A stretch of 64,000 bases of DNA from Anaerolineales bacterium (GTDB taxonomy: Bacteria; Chloroflexota; Anaerolineae; Anaerolineales; RBG-16-64-43): the NCBI GenBank assembly GCA_016932475.1, contig JAFGCU010000027.1, forward strand, positions 1-64,000, in the 5' to 3' direction. Numbering within the stretch: position 1 is the stretch's first letter; each line of letters begins with the position of its first letter. Below are positions 8,666 to 17,785 of the stretch, piece after piece. A model generated the notes under the pieces. The model did not search any database and had not been told where the DNA came from. It saw only the letters and a list, made by a program, of their open reading frames with translations. The position numbers were made by a program, and so were the translations under genes.

Positions 8666-11233
8666 TTACCCTCCCTGACCGCTCAATATCTCCGCCAGCC
8701 GCAACGCGGCCTTCTTGACCGGCCCCGCGCCGGCCGCGACCGGGCCGACGCAGGCCGGGCAACCGGTGGCGCACGGGCAGTCGCGGATCAGCGATGCGGT
8801 CGAAGCCAGCAGCGCGGCCATCGATCCGTACAACTCCTCGGAAAGCCCCAATCCCTCCGCCAGGTTGTCGTAAAACGTGATTGTCGGCGAACCGGTTTCC
8901 TTCCCCCGCAGTTCGATCGACCATCCCAGATCGCGCGCGTCGCACATCAGAAGCAGTGGAGCGAGGTTGTGCAGGGCGTGGCCCAATCCGCCCAGGGCGG
9001 TGTGCGTCCCCTGCTGGGCCTCGATCCGCTGGTGGCAGGCCGCGCACAGGGTGATCAGGTTCTCCACCGCATTGGCCTGCAGGTGATTATCGTTCCCCCC
9101 GGGAATGTAGCCGAAGGAGCGGAACGGGATGCGGTGGTGCACGTCGTGTTCGCGGCGCACCCGCTCGGGCGCGCCGCAGCGCGCGCACTTGAATTCGTCC
9201 CGTTGGCGCGCCGCACGGCGGGCCGCCTCCCACGAGGGTCCGTAATCGTTCGGGCCGATGAGCGCGAGGAACTCGCGCGCTTCGCTTTCGAATACACCAA
9301 GTGAGTCGGGCGCCACCCAGATCCAGCACCCAGCCGTCTGGAACTCGTTCTCCGGCAAATCGATCTCCCCGTTCCCGATCGTTTCACCCGTCCCGCGCCG
9401 GAGCTGGCGGAAGGCCACCGCCTTGGCGCTGATGTGGACATCCCCCCAGGCGCGCCGCAGCGCGCCGCCCTCGCTCGAATCGCGCACCGCCAGGACGTCC
9501 AGCTGCACATCCTGCGTGGCCTCGGTGTAGTAATCCGTCTCGATCGGCCGCGCCCGGGCGATGCCCGCCTCCCAATCCAGCGCATCGATGAAATACGTCC
9601 GGCCCTCATGCATGTAGATCGCGCCCGGATGGACCCAGGAGGAGGCCGCCGGGCGGTCCACTTCCCCGATCATCCGCGGGCTTCCCTCGCGGATTTCCTG
9701 GACCACCACCCGGTCGGTGCCGGCGGTGCGCAGGCTGATCGCGGCCGCGGGGTACGTTTCCCCGATCCATGAGACCTCGCCGTTTTCCGCGCGGTGCATG
9801 CTCCCCTCCTCAGCCAATGCCGCCAAGAGATCGTCCACCGCGAGGCCGCCGAAGGTTTCACCCTTCGCAAACGGCAGCTCGAACGCGGAACAACTCAGGT
9901 GCCCGGAAAGTATGGCGAGGTTATCCGGATTGATCCGCGCGTGCTCGGGCGAACGGCCGAGCAGGAATTCGGGATGGGCCGTCAGGAACTGATCGAGCGG
10001 ATCGGCGGAGGCGACAAAGATCGCAAGCGATTCTTCTTCGCGCCGGCCGGCGCGCCCCGCCCGCTGCCAGAAGGACGCCACCGTTCCGGGATAACCGGCG
10101 ATCACCGCCGCGCCGAGGGTGCCGATGTCCACCCCCAGTTCGAGCGCGCTGGTGGCCACCACGCAGCGCACCGATCCGGCCCGCAGCCCGGCTTCGATCT
10201 CGCGCCGCTCCTCCGAAAGGTACCCGGCCCGGTAGCCGCGGATGGATTTCGGTTCCAGCCCCGCCACTGCCGCCTGGTCGCGCAGCGCGCCGAGCAGCAA
10301 TTCGACCGCCCGCCGAGTGCGGGCAAAGACCACCGTCTGCACGTCCTCGCGCAGCAGGCGCAGGACAATCTCCTGCGTTTCACGAATGTAGGAACGGCGC
10401 AACCCGAGCGCCGGATCCGCCAGCGGCGGGTTGTAGAGGATCAAATGCCGGACCGCCCGCGGCGAGGCATCGCGGTCGATTAGCGTCACCGGCGAACCGG
10501 TCAGCCCCTCGGCCAGTTCGCGCGGATTGGCGATCGTGGCGGACGAGGCGAGGAATTGCGGTCGCAGGATTCCCCCGGCGGCCGCGTTCTGATAGAAGGC
10601 GCACACCCGCCGCAGCCGGCGCAGAACGTTGGCCATGTGCGATCCAAACACCCCGCGGTAGATGTGCAGCTCGTCCAGCACCACAAACCGCAGCCGGGAA
10701 AGAAATTCCGCCCAGCGCGTGTGATGCGGAAGGATGCCGAGGTGCAGCATGTCGGGGTTGGTGATCAGGAACCGGGCGCTGCGGCGGAAATCGGCGCGCC
10801 GGGATTGCGGCGTATCCCCGTCATACAGGCGGACACCCATCCCGCCTTCGGCGATAGCCTCCTCCCAGCGGGCCAGCTCCGCCGCCTGGTCCTGCGCCAG
10901 CGCCTTGGTGGGGAAGAGGTAGATCGCGGTGGCTCCGGGATCGGCCAGGGATTCCTGAAGGATCGGAAGGTTGTACGCCAGTGTTTTGCCCGAGGCGGTT
11001 CCAGTGGAAAGGACCACATTTTCGCCGCGCAGCGCGGCCGCCACCGCTTCCGCCTGGTGCGCATACAGCCGTTCGATCCCGCGCGCGCGCAGCCCCGCCG
11101 CTAGGTCCGCGCGTAAACCCTCCGGCGGCGGCACGAGGACCGTTTCGCGGGCCGGGATCCGTTCCCACGCCGCGATGTTGGGCGCCAGGTGCGGATCGGA
11201 ACGGAGGGCTTGCACAACAGGATCGATGGACAT
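8666..11233 (-). CDS. MrfA-like DEAD/DEAH-box helicase with an HNH endonuclease domain
   Basis: The 855-residue SF2 helicase has Walker A STGTASGKT (about 76-84), DELH in the DEAD/DEAH position (187-190), and motif VI QRAGRAGRREE. A C-terminal Cys cluster CPCATGCPAC (Cys819, 821, 825, 828) matches the metal-binding tail of MrfA/YprA, a 3'-5' DNA helicase of mitomycin-lesion repair. Just before it, residues about 683-735 form a clear HNH module: CARCG, then DVHHRIPF, then NLITLCAACH. The metal ligands and catalytic histidine are retained, which suggests nicking or structural DNA binding coupled to unwinding. The ATG at 11233 (MSIDPVVQAL) is preferred; the in-frame sequence upstream is not protein-like. 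It is monocistronic. Confidence 0.9.
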   Translation of the reverse strand: MSIDPVVQALRSDPHLAPNIAAWERIPARETVLVPPPEGLRADLAAGLRARGIERLYAHQAEAVAAALRGENVVLSTGTASGKTLAYNLPILQESLADPGATAIYLFPTKALAQDQAAELARWEEAIAEGGMGVRLYDGDTPQSRRADFRRSARFLITNPDMLHLGILPHHTRWAEFLSRLRFVVLDELHIYRGVFGSHMANVLRRLRRVCAFYQNAAAGGILRPQFLASSATIANPRELAEGLTGSPVTLIDRDASPRAVRHLILYNPPLADPALGLRRSYIRETQEIVLRLLREDVQTVVFARTRRAVELLLGALRDQAAVAGLEPKSIRGYRAGYLSEERREIEAGLRAGSVRCVVATSALELGVDIGTLGAAVIAGYPGTVASFWQRAGRAGRREEESLAIFVASADPLDQFLTAHPEFLLGRSPEHARINPDNLAILSGHLSCSAFELPFAKGETFGGLAVDDLLAALAEEGSMHRAENGEVSWIGETYPAAAISLRTAGTDRVVVQEIREGSPRMIGEVDRPAASSWVHPGAIYMHEGRTYFIDALDWEAGIARARPIETDYYTEATQDVQLDVLAVRDSSEGGALRRAWGDVHISAKAVAFRQLRRGTGETIGNGEIDLPENEFQTAGCWIWVAPDSLGVFESEAREFLALIGPNDYGPSWEAARRAARQRDEFKCARCGAPERVRREHDVHHRIPFRSFGYIPGGNDNHLQANAVENLITLCAACHQRIEAQQGTHTALGGLGHALHNLAPLLLMCDARDLGWSIELRGKETGSPTITFYDNLAEGLGLSEELYGSMAALLASTASLIRDCPCATGCPACVGPVAAGAGPVKKAALRLAEILSGQGG

Positions 11234-11456
11234 GCGGTGGAGTCTTTTCCTGATCCGGATCTCTTCAATGATCCCGAACGGGGTTGATTGCGGGAGGGGG
11301 ATTGCCCGCCTCCGGGAAAACGGCGGGGAAGCCCCGCCCGATACGCACCGGCTGGATGCGCCATCCGGTTGCACCGTCTTTCCCCGCGCTCCGTATATTG
11401 GAGTGTGCTTCCTCAGACCGGTGAATTCCGGGATCGGGCGCTTCCCGGGCGTACGA

Positions 11457-11462
11457 TATAAT
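11457..11462 (+). promoter_or_regulatory. -10 box upstream of DUF456 gene
   Basis: TATAAT lies about 60 nt before the GTG start at 11523, in the 289-bp divergent gap shared with the helicase. The -35 region is not convincing. Confidence 0.45.
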
Positions 11463-11522
11463 TTTTCCGTCCGAGGTTCTCTCCCGACCGGGAGTATATC
11501 CCACACGAGAGGCGGGCTTCCA

Positions 11523-12020
11523 GTGGAAGGACCCATCCAGTTTTTTTTATTGTACGTTATCCTGTTCGTGATGCTTCTCGGGCTGATCGGCGTGGTGGTG
11601 CCGCTCCTGCCCGGGATCGAACTGATCTGGCTGGCCGCATTGGGCTATGGGATCCTGCATGGGTTCACGTGGCCCGGCGTGTTCGCCATGGTCGGGATCA
11701 CCATCCTGCTGCTGGCGGGGCTCTCTTCCGATATTTGGATCACCGGCCTCGGCCTGAAATCGACCGGCACCTCGATGCTGTCGATCCTGATCGGAGTCGT
11801 GCTGCTGGTGGCAGGCTCAATTTTCCTCAGCCCGCTGGGGGGCATTCTTCTCGGTCTGGGCGGGATGGCGCTTCTGGAATTCCGCCGCCACCGGAGTTGG
11901 AAGAAAGCTGTCTCCTCCGCCGGGTCGGCGCTCATCAGCTTCGGGCTATCCTATGGATTTAAATTGTTTGTCGGGTTATTAATGATCGGCGTCTGGCTGA
12001 TCTGGGTGATTGGGGGATAA
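11523..12020 (+). CDS. DUF456 family membrane protein
   Basis: The 165-residue protein begins with a hydrophobic helix and carries MLLGLIGVVVPLLPGIELIW, the typical N-terminal signature of DUF456. Glycine-rich helices follow, including GGILLGLGGMALLEFRRHR and a last segment ending LIWVIGG. The length is normal for the family (about 160). The function of DUF456 is unknown. A GTG at 11523 is the best start because it gives a short N-terminus before the first helix; no strong ribosome-binding site is visible. Confidence 0.8.
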   Translation: MEGPIQFFLLYVILFVMLLGLIGVVVPLLPGIELIWLAALGYGILHGFTWPGVFAMVGITILLLAGLSSDIWITGLGLKSTGTSMLSILIGVVLLVAGSIFLSPLGGILLGLGGMALLEFRRHRSWKKAVSSAGSALISFGLSYGFKLFVGLLMIGVWLIWVIGG

Positions 12021-12034
12021 GGATCGCCGGGGGA

Positions 12035-12280
12035 TTATCGTCCCAGCGCAATATCGTTAATCTGCCGGAATAAACCGAACAGCAAGGCCCCCAGCTTCAC
12101 CGCGCCGCCGGAAGAGATGACCGGGAGATCCTCGCCCGTGGTGCGGCGTTGCGTCTCGCGCGCTTGCAGCAGCAGGTACGCGGCGCCGACCCCGGCCAGC
12201 GCGCCGATGACTCCCCCGGCCAGCAGCACGCCGAGTGTGCGGCTTTCCTGTCTGCGTCGCAAAGCCAGATCTCTACTCAT
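12035..12280 (-). CDS. Small single-pass membrane protein
   Basis: An 81-residue protein with a basic start (MSRDLALRRRQESR), one Gly/Ala-rich transmembrane helix (about residues 17-38, GVLLAGGVIGALAGVGAAYL) and a cytoplasmic tail. The layout resembles YtxH-like proteins but the match is weak. It overlaps the stop of the upstream membrane-protein gene by 8 bp, so the two are co-transcribed and probably translationally coupled. Its function is unknown. Confidence 0.65.
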   Translation of the reverse strand: MSRDLALRRRQESRTLGVLLAGGVIGALAGVGAAYLLLQARETQRRTTGEDLPVISSGGAVKLGALLFGLFRQINDIALGR

Positions 12281-12743
12281 CGCGTAATTTCCTCCGGCCG
12301 CTTCTCTGCGAAGACGGCGGCCAACGGTTCAGCCCTACGATCTTGTTGGGCGAGAAAATCCTCAAAACAGAGGCGGCTGTCCGTTTGACCGTGTGGATCA
12401 TCCGCTTCACCGTATCGGCGCCGGTGACAAATCTCAGCCGCATTCTTGTGGTGAGCGCCGGCAGCGCCCGCATCACATCTCCGACGCCCCACAGGCAGAC
12501 CAGGATGACCAGCCAGGAGAAAAACCCCGCCGCGAGCATTCCGCCGGCCAGGATGATCGTCGCCAGTTGACCGCCCTGCATATATCCGTCTTCCGGGGCG
12601 AAACCCAGGATCGCAACGGCGAGCCAGGCGGCGATCAGGATACTGGCGCCGATCGGCAGATAAATCCAGGCCCAGGAGGATTGAGTAAACCGCCTCCGGG
12701 TTTCCGACATCGGATACAAATCGCGCCAGAATTTCCTGTCCAT
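12273..12743 (-). CDS. Two-helix membrane protein of unknown function
   Basis: A 156-residue protein starting MDRKFWRDLYPM, with hydrophobic helices at about 30-50 and 68-92, and a basic C-terminal cytoplasmic region. I recognise no family. A TATAAT on the minus strand about 20 nt upstream (near 12764-12769) is a plausible -10 box, and an AAGG precedes the ATG. The following 81-residue membrane protein overlaps its 3' end, making a two-gene unit. Confidence 0.65.
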   Translation of the reverse strand: MDRKFWRDLYPMSETRRRFTQSSWAWIYLPIGASILIAAWLAVAILGFAPEDGYMQGGQLATIILAGGMLAAGFFSWLVILVCLWGVGDVMRALPALTTRMRLRFVTGADTVKRMIHTVKRTAASVLRIFSPNKIVGLNRWPPSSQRSGRRKLRDE

Positions 12744-12794
12744 GGCTTGAGCCTTCACTTCGATTATAGCACGATGAAATCCGCGCGGATTTCC

Positions 12795-12823
12795 TTGACG
12801 CCCGCCGGTCCGTTCCTTATAAT
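12795..12823 (+). promoter_or_regulatory. Near-consensus sigma-70 promoter for ridA
   Basis: TTGACG (12795-12800) and TATAAT (12818-12823) are spaced by exactly 17 nt, about 98 nt before the ridA start. It is one of the clearest housekeeping promoters in the window. Confidence 0.8.
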
Positions 12824-12920
12824 ACCCAAATTGCACAGGGGGTGTAAACCCGGATCCTGACAGCCTTCCTCCCGTCCATCACTTCACCCGCCCTTCCCTT
12901 TACTCTGATTGGAGGAAAAC

Positions 12921-13337
12921 ATGACAAAAAATGAAATCGTAACGTCCGAACACACCCCCAAAGCCATCGGTCCCTACTCGCCGGCGGTTCGTTCGGGCGA
13001 ATTCGTGTTTACCGCCGGTCAACTGGGGTTGGATCCGGCGACAGGCATTCTGGTTGCGGGCGGAGTTGCCGCCGAAACCCGGCAGGCATTACAGCATTGC
13101 GCCCGGCTGCTGGAAGCCGCAGGCGGCGCGCTGCCGGACATCGTCAAGACGACCGTTTACCTCCGCAGCATGGAGGATTTTTCGGCGATGAACGCCGTGT
13201 ACGCGGAGTTTTTCCCGAACGATCCGCCCGCCCGGACGTCCATTCAAGCCGCCGCGCTCCCCAAGGGCGCCGCGGTGGAAATTGAATGCATCGCCCGCAT
13301 CCCGGTGCCCAGAAAACCGGTCCGGCGGCGGAAATAA
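12921..13337 (+). CDS. ridA: RidA family reactive imine/enamine deaminase
   Basis: RidA hydrolyses reactive 2-aminoacrylate and related enamines/imines made by PLP enzymes, protecting cytoplasmic enzymes. The 138-residue protein shows the family pattern: KAIGPYSPAV near the N-terminus, FVFTAGQLGLDPATG, ARLLEAAGG, and the C-terminal block RTSIQAAALPKGAAVEIECI. The latter carries the arginine that binds the substrate carboxylate, and the conserved Glu. The length is close to the usual about 130. GGAGG lies 5 nt before the ATG at 12921, so the alternative TTG at 12909 is rejected. The -35/-10 promoter described at 12795 drives it. Confidence 0.93.
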   Translation: MTKNEIVTSEHTPKAIGPYSPAVRSGEFVFTAGQLGLDPATGILVAGGVAAETRQALQHCARLLEAAGGALPDIVKTTVYLRSMEDFSAMNAVYAEFFPNDPPARTSIQAAALPKGAAVEIECIARIPVPRKPVRRRK

Positions 13338-13395
13338 ATCCGCCGCATCCGGATGACGGATCGTCTCTTTTCCGACTGTAGTCTGGAGGAAAAAA

Positions 13396-15462
13396 ATGGA
13401 TTCGAACAGGAAGATTATTCTGATTATCGTGCTGGCATCCATCGCATGTTTGTGCTGCCTCGGTTTGGGGGGCAGCTCGCTTGTCACCTACTGGTCGCTT
13501 CAGCCCATCCCCACCCGCACCCCCGATTCCCGGAATTATCCGGTCGTCACTGATGCCTCCCTATCGGCCAACACCCCCGGCGGGCCGGCGGAAACCGCGC
13601 TCCCCGGCGGCAGCGTCCTTGCGCTTTCGGATCCGGTTTCGCCGGAAGCGCTGGAGACGTTTAACGCCCTCGTCTCGGGCGATCCGCCGGCCGGCGATCT
13701 GGTCGAACAAGCGGAGCGATTGAAGGGCATCCCCGATATTCCCCGGGTGGTCTCCCAAAGCGCCGCCCCGATTGCGGTCGGCGCCACCGATTCGTTCTAC
13801 GTCTCCAACAGCGACACTGATGAGACCCGCTCCGTCACCGCGCGCATGCGGTATGCCACCCCGCATGTCTACTTCTGGGTGGATACGTCCGTCACCGCCA
13901 GCGACGCGGATATCCGCGAAGTGGTCGACACGTTCGAAGAGGAGATTTACCCCACTGATCGGGAGTTCTTCGGCTCGGAATGGTCCCCCGGCGTCGACGG
14001 CGATCCGCACCTCTACATCCTCTGGGCCAGAGGCCTGGGCAGCAACGTAGCCGGGTATTACAGCACCGCGGATGAAGTTTCGCGCCTTGCCCATCCGTTT
14101 TCCAACCAGCATGAAATGTTCTACATGAACGCCGACGGCATGGATCTGACGGACGAATATGTCATGTCGGTTCTGGCGCATGAGTTCCAGCACATGATCC
14201 ACTGGAACAACGACGCCAACGAGGAAGGCTGGGTCGACGAGGGCTTCGCCGAACTGGCGGTCACCCTGAACGGCTACAGCGTTGGCGGCGCGGACTGGGT
14301 CTACCTGAACGATCCCGACATCCAGCTCAACACTTGGAGCGACATCAACGACGACGACGTCTCCGCCCATTACGGCGGATCCTTCCTGTTTATGAATTAT
14401 TTTCTTGGCCGGTTCGGCCGGCAGGCGACTCAGGCGCTGGTCCGCAACCCAGCCAACGGCCTGTCCGGCCTGGATGACGTCGTCAGCCAGTTGAATCTGA
14501 CCAACGCCTCCGGCGCGGGCGCTCTAACCACCGAGGATGTTATGGCGGAATTCGGAGCCGCGCTGCTCCTGCAGGATGAGGAATTCGAGGACGGCCGCTT
14601 CGGGTTCAAGGAATATCCGGATGCCTCGGATGTCGGCAGAATCACCAAGATCTCCGCCTGCCCTTCCGAAACGGAATCGAAGAAAGTCTCCCAATTCGGA
14701 TTCGACTATTACGCGATCGAATGCGGCGGCACCTATACGGTTTACTTCGCCGGGTTAACCAAGCAGAAGACTCTGCCGGTCGACCCTCAGGACGGGAAGT
14801 ATTACGTTTGGTCGAACCGGGGCGACAAATCCGACATGACCCTGACCCGCGCCTTCGACCTCCCCGCCGGCAAAAAGCCGACTCTTGAATTCGACCTGTG
14901 GTACGACATCGAAGAGAACTGGGATTACGCTTACGTGGAAGTCTCCGCCGACGGCGGGAAAACCTGGAAGATTCTGCGCACGAAGTACGGCACGAGCGAC
15001 GATCCGCAGGGCAACAGCTACGGATGGGGATGGACGGGCGTCAGCGAGGATCAAACCGACTCCGGATGGGCCACCGAATCGGTGGATTTATCCTCCTACG
15101 CGGGGAAGCGCGTGCTCGTCCGGTTCGAATACATCACCGACGCCGCCGTGAACGGCGAAGGCTTGATCATCGACAACATCCGCATTCCGGAAATCGGCTA
15201 TGCGACGGATTTTGAGGGCGGTCTGGACGATTGGGAAGCCCGGGGATTCGTGCGCCTGCAGAATGTGCTTCCCCAGAGTTACCGGGTGCTGGTGGTCCGC
15301 AAGGAAGCGGGGATTTCCGTGGAGGAGGTCAAGCTGGATGACCGCATGTCCGGGAGTCTGACCGTCACCGCCGGGGAGCGCGAGGAGGTGTACCTGATCG
15401 TTCTGGGAACCGCGCGCTACACCCGCCAGAAGGCCGCTTATCAGTTTGTCGTCCTGCGCTGA
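13396..15462 (+). CDS. Secreted or membrane-anchored gluzincin metalloprotease, immune-inhibitor-A-like
   Basis: The 688-residue protein has an N-terminal hydrophobic anchor or signal (about 7-33), then a Pro/Thr-rich segment. The zinc motif HEFQH (262-266) is followed by EGWVDEGFAE (277-286), which supplies the third ligand Glu. The C-terminal half contains a beta-sandwich of the type seen after M6 immune-inhibitor-A catalytic domains (LEFDLWYDIEENWDYAYVEV to LIIDNIRIPEIG). It should hydrolyse proteins outside the cell. The exact peptidase family (M6-like versus a related uncharacterised gluzincin) is uncertain. GGAGG lies close upstream of the ATG. It is a single-gene unit ending at a strong terminator. 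Confidence 0.88.
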   Translation: MDSNRKIILIIVLASIACLCCLGLGGSSLVTYWSLQPIPTRTPDSRNYPVVTDASLSANTPGGPAETALPGGSVLALSDPVSPEALETFNALVSGDPPAGDLVEQAERLKGIPDIPRVVSQSAAPIAVGATDSFYVSNSDTDETRSVTARMRYATPHVYFWVDTSVTASDADIREVVDTFEEEIYPTDREFFGSEWSPGVDGDPHLYILWARGLGSNVAGYYSTADEVSRLAHPFSNQHEMFYMNADGMDLTDEYVMSVLAHEFQHMIHWNNDANEEGWVDEGFAELAVTLNGYSVGGADWVYLNDPDIQLNTWSDINDDDVSAHYGGSFLFMNYFLGRFGRQATQALVRNPANGLSGLDDVVSQLNLTNASGAGALTTEDVMAEFGAALLLQDEEFEDGRFGFKEYPDASDVGRITKISACPSETESKKVSQFGFDYYAIECGGTYTVYFAGLTKQKTLPVDPQDGKYYVWSNRGDKSDMTLTRAFDLPAGKKPTLEFDLWYDIEENWDYAYVEVSADGGKTWKILRTKYGTSDDPQGNSYGWGWTGVSEDQTDSGWATESVDLSSYAGKRVLVRFEYITDAAVNGEGLIIDNIRIPEIGYATDFEGGLDDWEARGFVRLQNVLPQSYRVLVVRKEAGISVEEVKLDDRMSGSLTVTAGEREEVYLIVLGTARYTRQKAAYQFVVLR

Positions 15463-15503
15463 TCCGGGGAACATAATACTAAATAGTATCTGCTCAGCCT
15501 TTG

Positions 15504-15608
15504 CTGTCCTAACCCCCACACCCCGCCTTCACCTCGAAGAACGCCGAGGTTCAGGCACCCTCCCCTCGCTTTGCTCGAGGAGGGCTGGGGGAGAGGAGGT
15601 TAGGACAG
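15504..15608. repeat. Long GC-rich imperfect palindrome
   Basis: Arms CTGTCCTAAC (15504-15513) and GTTAGGACAG (15599-15608) are exact complements. They enclose a smaller CCCTCC...GGAGGG hairpin. A shorter relative with a GGGGGTTAGGGCAG arm lies at 43329-43378, so this is a dispersed repeat rather than part of the protease gene. Confidence 0.7.
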
Positions 15609-15642
15609 TGTATCGTACGAAGCCTGAGCAATTACTTTAAAT

Positions 15643-15683
15643 AAAAAGGGGGCTGCGCATGGTTCGCGCAGCCCCCTTTTTTT
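15643..15683. terminator. Bidirectional rho-independent terminator
   Basis: An 11-bp perfect stem (GGGGGCTGCGC paired with GCGCAGCCCCC) is flanked by an A-run on the left and a T-run on the right. It therefore terminates both the protease gene and the convergent YtxH gene. Confidence 0.92.
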
Positions 15684-15684
15684 A

Positions 15685-15894
15685 TCAGACTTCTTCTTCG
15701 GGGGCCGGGGAATGCTTGTGCGATTCCTGCAGCTCGCGCATCCGCGCCTCCAACTGCTCGCGCTTGGTGTACGCCGCTTCACGCGCGAGTTCGCGCAGTT
15801 CCTCGCCGGAGTACGGCGTGAGCAGGAGCGCCATCGCCGCGCCGACCGCCGCGCCCATTACCGACCCTGCCATAAAGGAGAAAAAGCGACCCAT
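15685..15894 (-). CDS. YtxH domain-containing small membrane protein
   Basis: A 69-residue protein with one N-terminal helix (FMAGSVMGAAVGAAMALLLTPYSGEELR), the characteristic YtxH signature, followed by a charged amphipathic tail likely to form a coiled coil (about 35-60). YtxH proteins are general-stress-type membrane proteins of unknown activity. It is a single gene; its stop codon touches the shared terminator with the upstream convergent protease gene. Confidence 0.8.
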   Translation of the reverse strand: MGRFFSFMAGSVMGAAVGAAMALLLTPYSGEELRELAREAAYTKREQLEARMRELQESHKHSPAPEEEV

Positions 15895-16036
15895 GGATTC
15901 GCCTCCCCATCATGAAAGATGGCTTTGGAATAATTGACCGGTATTTCATTATAACCGCGAATCTGGAAGGAATCTATCCCTTATCCGAAGGGAATTCGAT
16001 TGCGGTAAAATCTTTTGGAATATTCAAAGGCTCCCT

Positions 16037-17026
16037 GTGTATAAACTTCGCAACCGCCTTCTGATCGGTCTCGGTTTGGGCATACTCGTCATGCTCGGCC
16101 TGGCTTTCTGGGCCGATCTTTCCTCGCTGGAAAACGTCTTCTCCCGCTTCCGATGGGAGTTCTTCCCCTTGGCGCTCGGGTGCACCCTCTTCAATTATCT
16201 CCTGCGCTTTGTTAAATGGCATTATTACGTGCGTCGAATCGGCGCCCGGGATCTGCCGGCCTCGGCCAGCGCGAGGCTTTTTATCGCCGGTTTTCCCCTC
16301 GCGATGACTCCGGGGAAAGTGGGCGAGGCGTTGAAGGCGCTCTGGCTTTCCGAGTGGAGCGGAGTTCCCTTCTCGCGCGGCCTGCCGGTGGTGCTGGCGG
16401 AACGTTTCAGCGACGGCCTTGCGGTGCTGGCGCTTTCGGCGCTTGGCGTGTTCAGCTTCCCCGTTTTGTGGCCGGCGTTTCTTGGCACATTGGTCGTATC
16501 ACTGGGAATCGTCGTCGCCTCCCAGATCCGCCCATTGATGCTCGGCATCCTGCGGGCGATGGAACGCCTGCCGGTCGTCGGCGCGAGGATCCATCCGCTG
16601 CGCGAGTTTTACGAAGCCGGCTACCGGCTGCTGCAGCCGCAGCCGCTCCTCTTTGCAGTCGCGCTGGGGACTGTCTCCTGGCTCGGAGAAGGCGTCGGCT
16701 TTTATCTGATTCTTCTCGGGTTGGGGCTTCCGGCATCCGTCTCGACCCTCTCGAGCGCGGTGTTTGTGCTGGCGGTTTCCACTTTGGCGGGTTCGATCTC
16801 GGCCCTCCCCGGCGGGGTGGGCGCGGCGGAAGCCAGCATCACAGGTTTGCTGCTCCTTACGGTGACGGCGGATTCCGCCACGGCCGGGGCGGCCACACTG
16901 CTCATCCGGCTGGCAACCTTATGGTTCGGCGTCGCCCTGGGGCTGATCGTATGGTCCATCACGCCCCGATTGTGGAAGCGGGATCTGCCGGCGCCCGCCG
17001 ATGGGATCCAGAATATTGCGGCGTAG
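16037..17026 (+). CDS. Flippase-like / lysylphosphatidylglycerol synthase transmembrane-region protein
   Basis: The 329-residue integral membrane protein belongs to the family that shares the N-terminal membrane region of MprF (YbhN/UPF0104). The family hallmarks are KWHYYVRRIGARD, then FIAGFPLAMTPGKVGEALKALWL, LAERFSDGLAVLALSALG, and near the C-terminus SALPGGVGAAEASITGLLLL. Members are predicted to move or bind lipids in the cytoplasmic membrane; the substrate is unknown. It lacks the catalytic C-terminal domain of MprF. The GTG start has AAAGG about 6 nt upstream. The PHP gene follows 13 bp downstream, so the two are an operon. Confidence 0.88.
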   Translation: MYKLRNRLLIGLGLGILVMLGLAFWADLSSLENVFSRFRWEFFPLALGCTLFNYLLRFVKWHYYVRRIGARDLPASASARLFIAGFPLAMTPGKVGEALKALWLSEWSGVPFSRGLPVVLAERFSDGLAVLALSALGVFSFPVLWPAFLGTLVVSLGIVVASQIRPLMLGILRAMERLPVVGARIHPLREFYEAGYRLLQPQPLLFAVALGTVSWLGEGVGFYLILLGLGLPASVSTLSSAVFVLAVSTLAGSISALPGGVGAAEASITGLLLLTVTADSATAGAATLLIRLATLWFGVALGLIVWSITPRLWKRDLPAPADGIQNIAA

Positions 17027-17039
17027 AGGAAAATACCCG

Positions 17040-17708
17040 ATGGGCGAACTCTGGCGCGTGGATTTCCACACCCACACCGTTCATTCCAAGGACGGATTGA
17101 CCTCCGTCCGTGCTTATATTAAAGCCGCCCGGCGGGCGGGGCTGCAACGCGTCGCGGTGACGGATCACAATACCATCCGCGGTGCGCTGGAAGCCTATTC
17201 GGTTGCGCCGGATCTGATTGTCCCCGGCGAGGAGATCATGACCCGCGAGGGGGAGCTGCTGGGGTATTACGTCCGCGAGGAAATTCCGAAAGGGTTGACC
17301 CCTGAAGACGCAATTACCCGCCTGCGGGAACAGGGCGCGGTCATCAGCGTGTCGCATCCGTTCGACCGGCTTCGGCGCGGCGCCTGGAGCCCGGATGCTC
17401 TGGCGCGGATCGCACCAATGGTCGACGCGGTTGAGGGGTTTAACTCGCGCTGCCTGTTCGCGGCGGATAATTGCAGCGCCGCGGAATTCGCGCGAAGCCG
17501 GAACCTCCCCGTCACGGCCGGGAGCGACGCGCACGCCGCTTTCGAACTGGGAACCTCCGGATTGGAGCTCCCGCCCTTCCACGACGGCCCGTCGCTTCTC
17601 GCCGCGCTGCGCGGCGCCCGCGTTTTCGGCCGCCTGTCCTCATGGTGGGTGCATTTCTTCTCGACCTATGCGAAATGGAAGAAACGTATTTCTGCGCGCA
17701 ACCCCTGA
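17040..17708 (+). CDS. PHP domain metal-dependent phosphoesterase
   Basis: The 222-residue protein consists of a single PHP domain. Metal ligands are visible in order: DFHTHTVHS (His10, His12), VTDHN (about residue 41), GEE (about 63), ISVSHPFD, and AGSDAH near the C-terminus. Such stand-alone proteins resemble the RNase AM/YciV-type phosphoesterases that act on short nucleotides or phosphorylated metabolites. The sequence alone does not give the substrate. The ATG at 17040 is preferred over an ATG at 17001 that would overlap the upstream gene, because GAGGAAAA lies about 8 nt before it. It is the second gene of the flippase-like operon. Confidence 0.88.
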   Translation: MGELWRVDFHTHTVHSKDGLTSVRAYIKAARRAGLQRVAVTDHNTIRGALEAYSVAPDLIVPGEEIMTREGELLGYYVREEIPKGLTPEDAITRLREQGAVISVSHPFDRLRRGAWSPDALARIAPMVDAVEGFNSRCLFAADNCSAAEFARSRNLPVTAGSDAHAAFELGTSGLELPPFHDGPSLLAALRGARVFGRLSSWWVHFFSTYAKWKKRISARNP

Positions 17709-17731
17709 AATAATTTTCAACGCACCCGTAC

Positions 17732-17763
17732 AAAAAAAGAAGCGGCGAACGCCGCTTCTTTTT
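17732..17763. terminator. Bidirectional rho-independent terminator
   Basis: An 11-bp stem AAGAAGCGGCG / CGCCGCTTCTT is preceded by A7 and followed by a T-run. It lies between the convergent PHP and LysM lipoprotein genes. Confidence 0.9.
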
Positions 17764-17785
17764 GATATGCGGAAAGTGTAACGCC

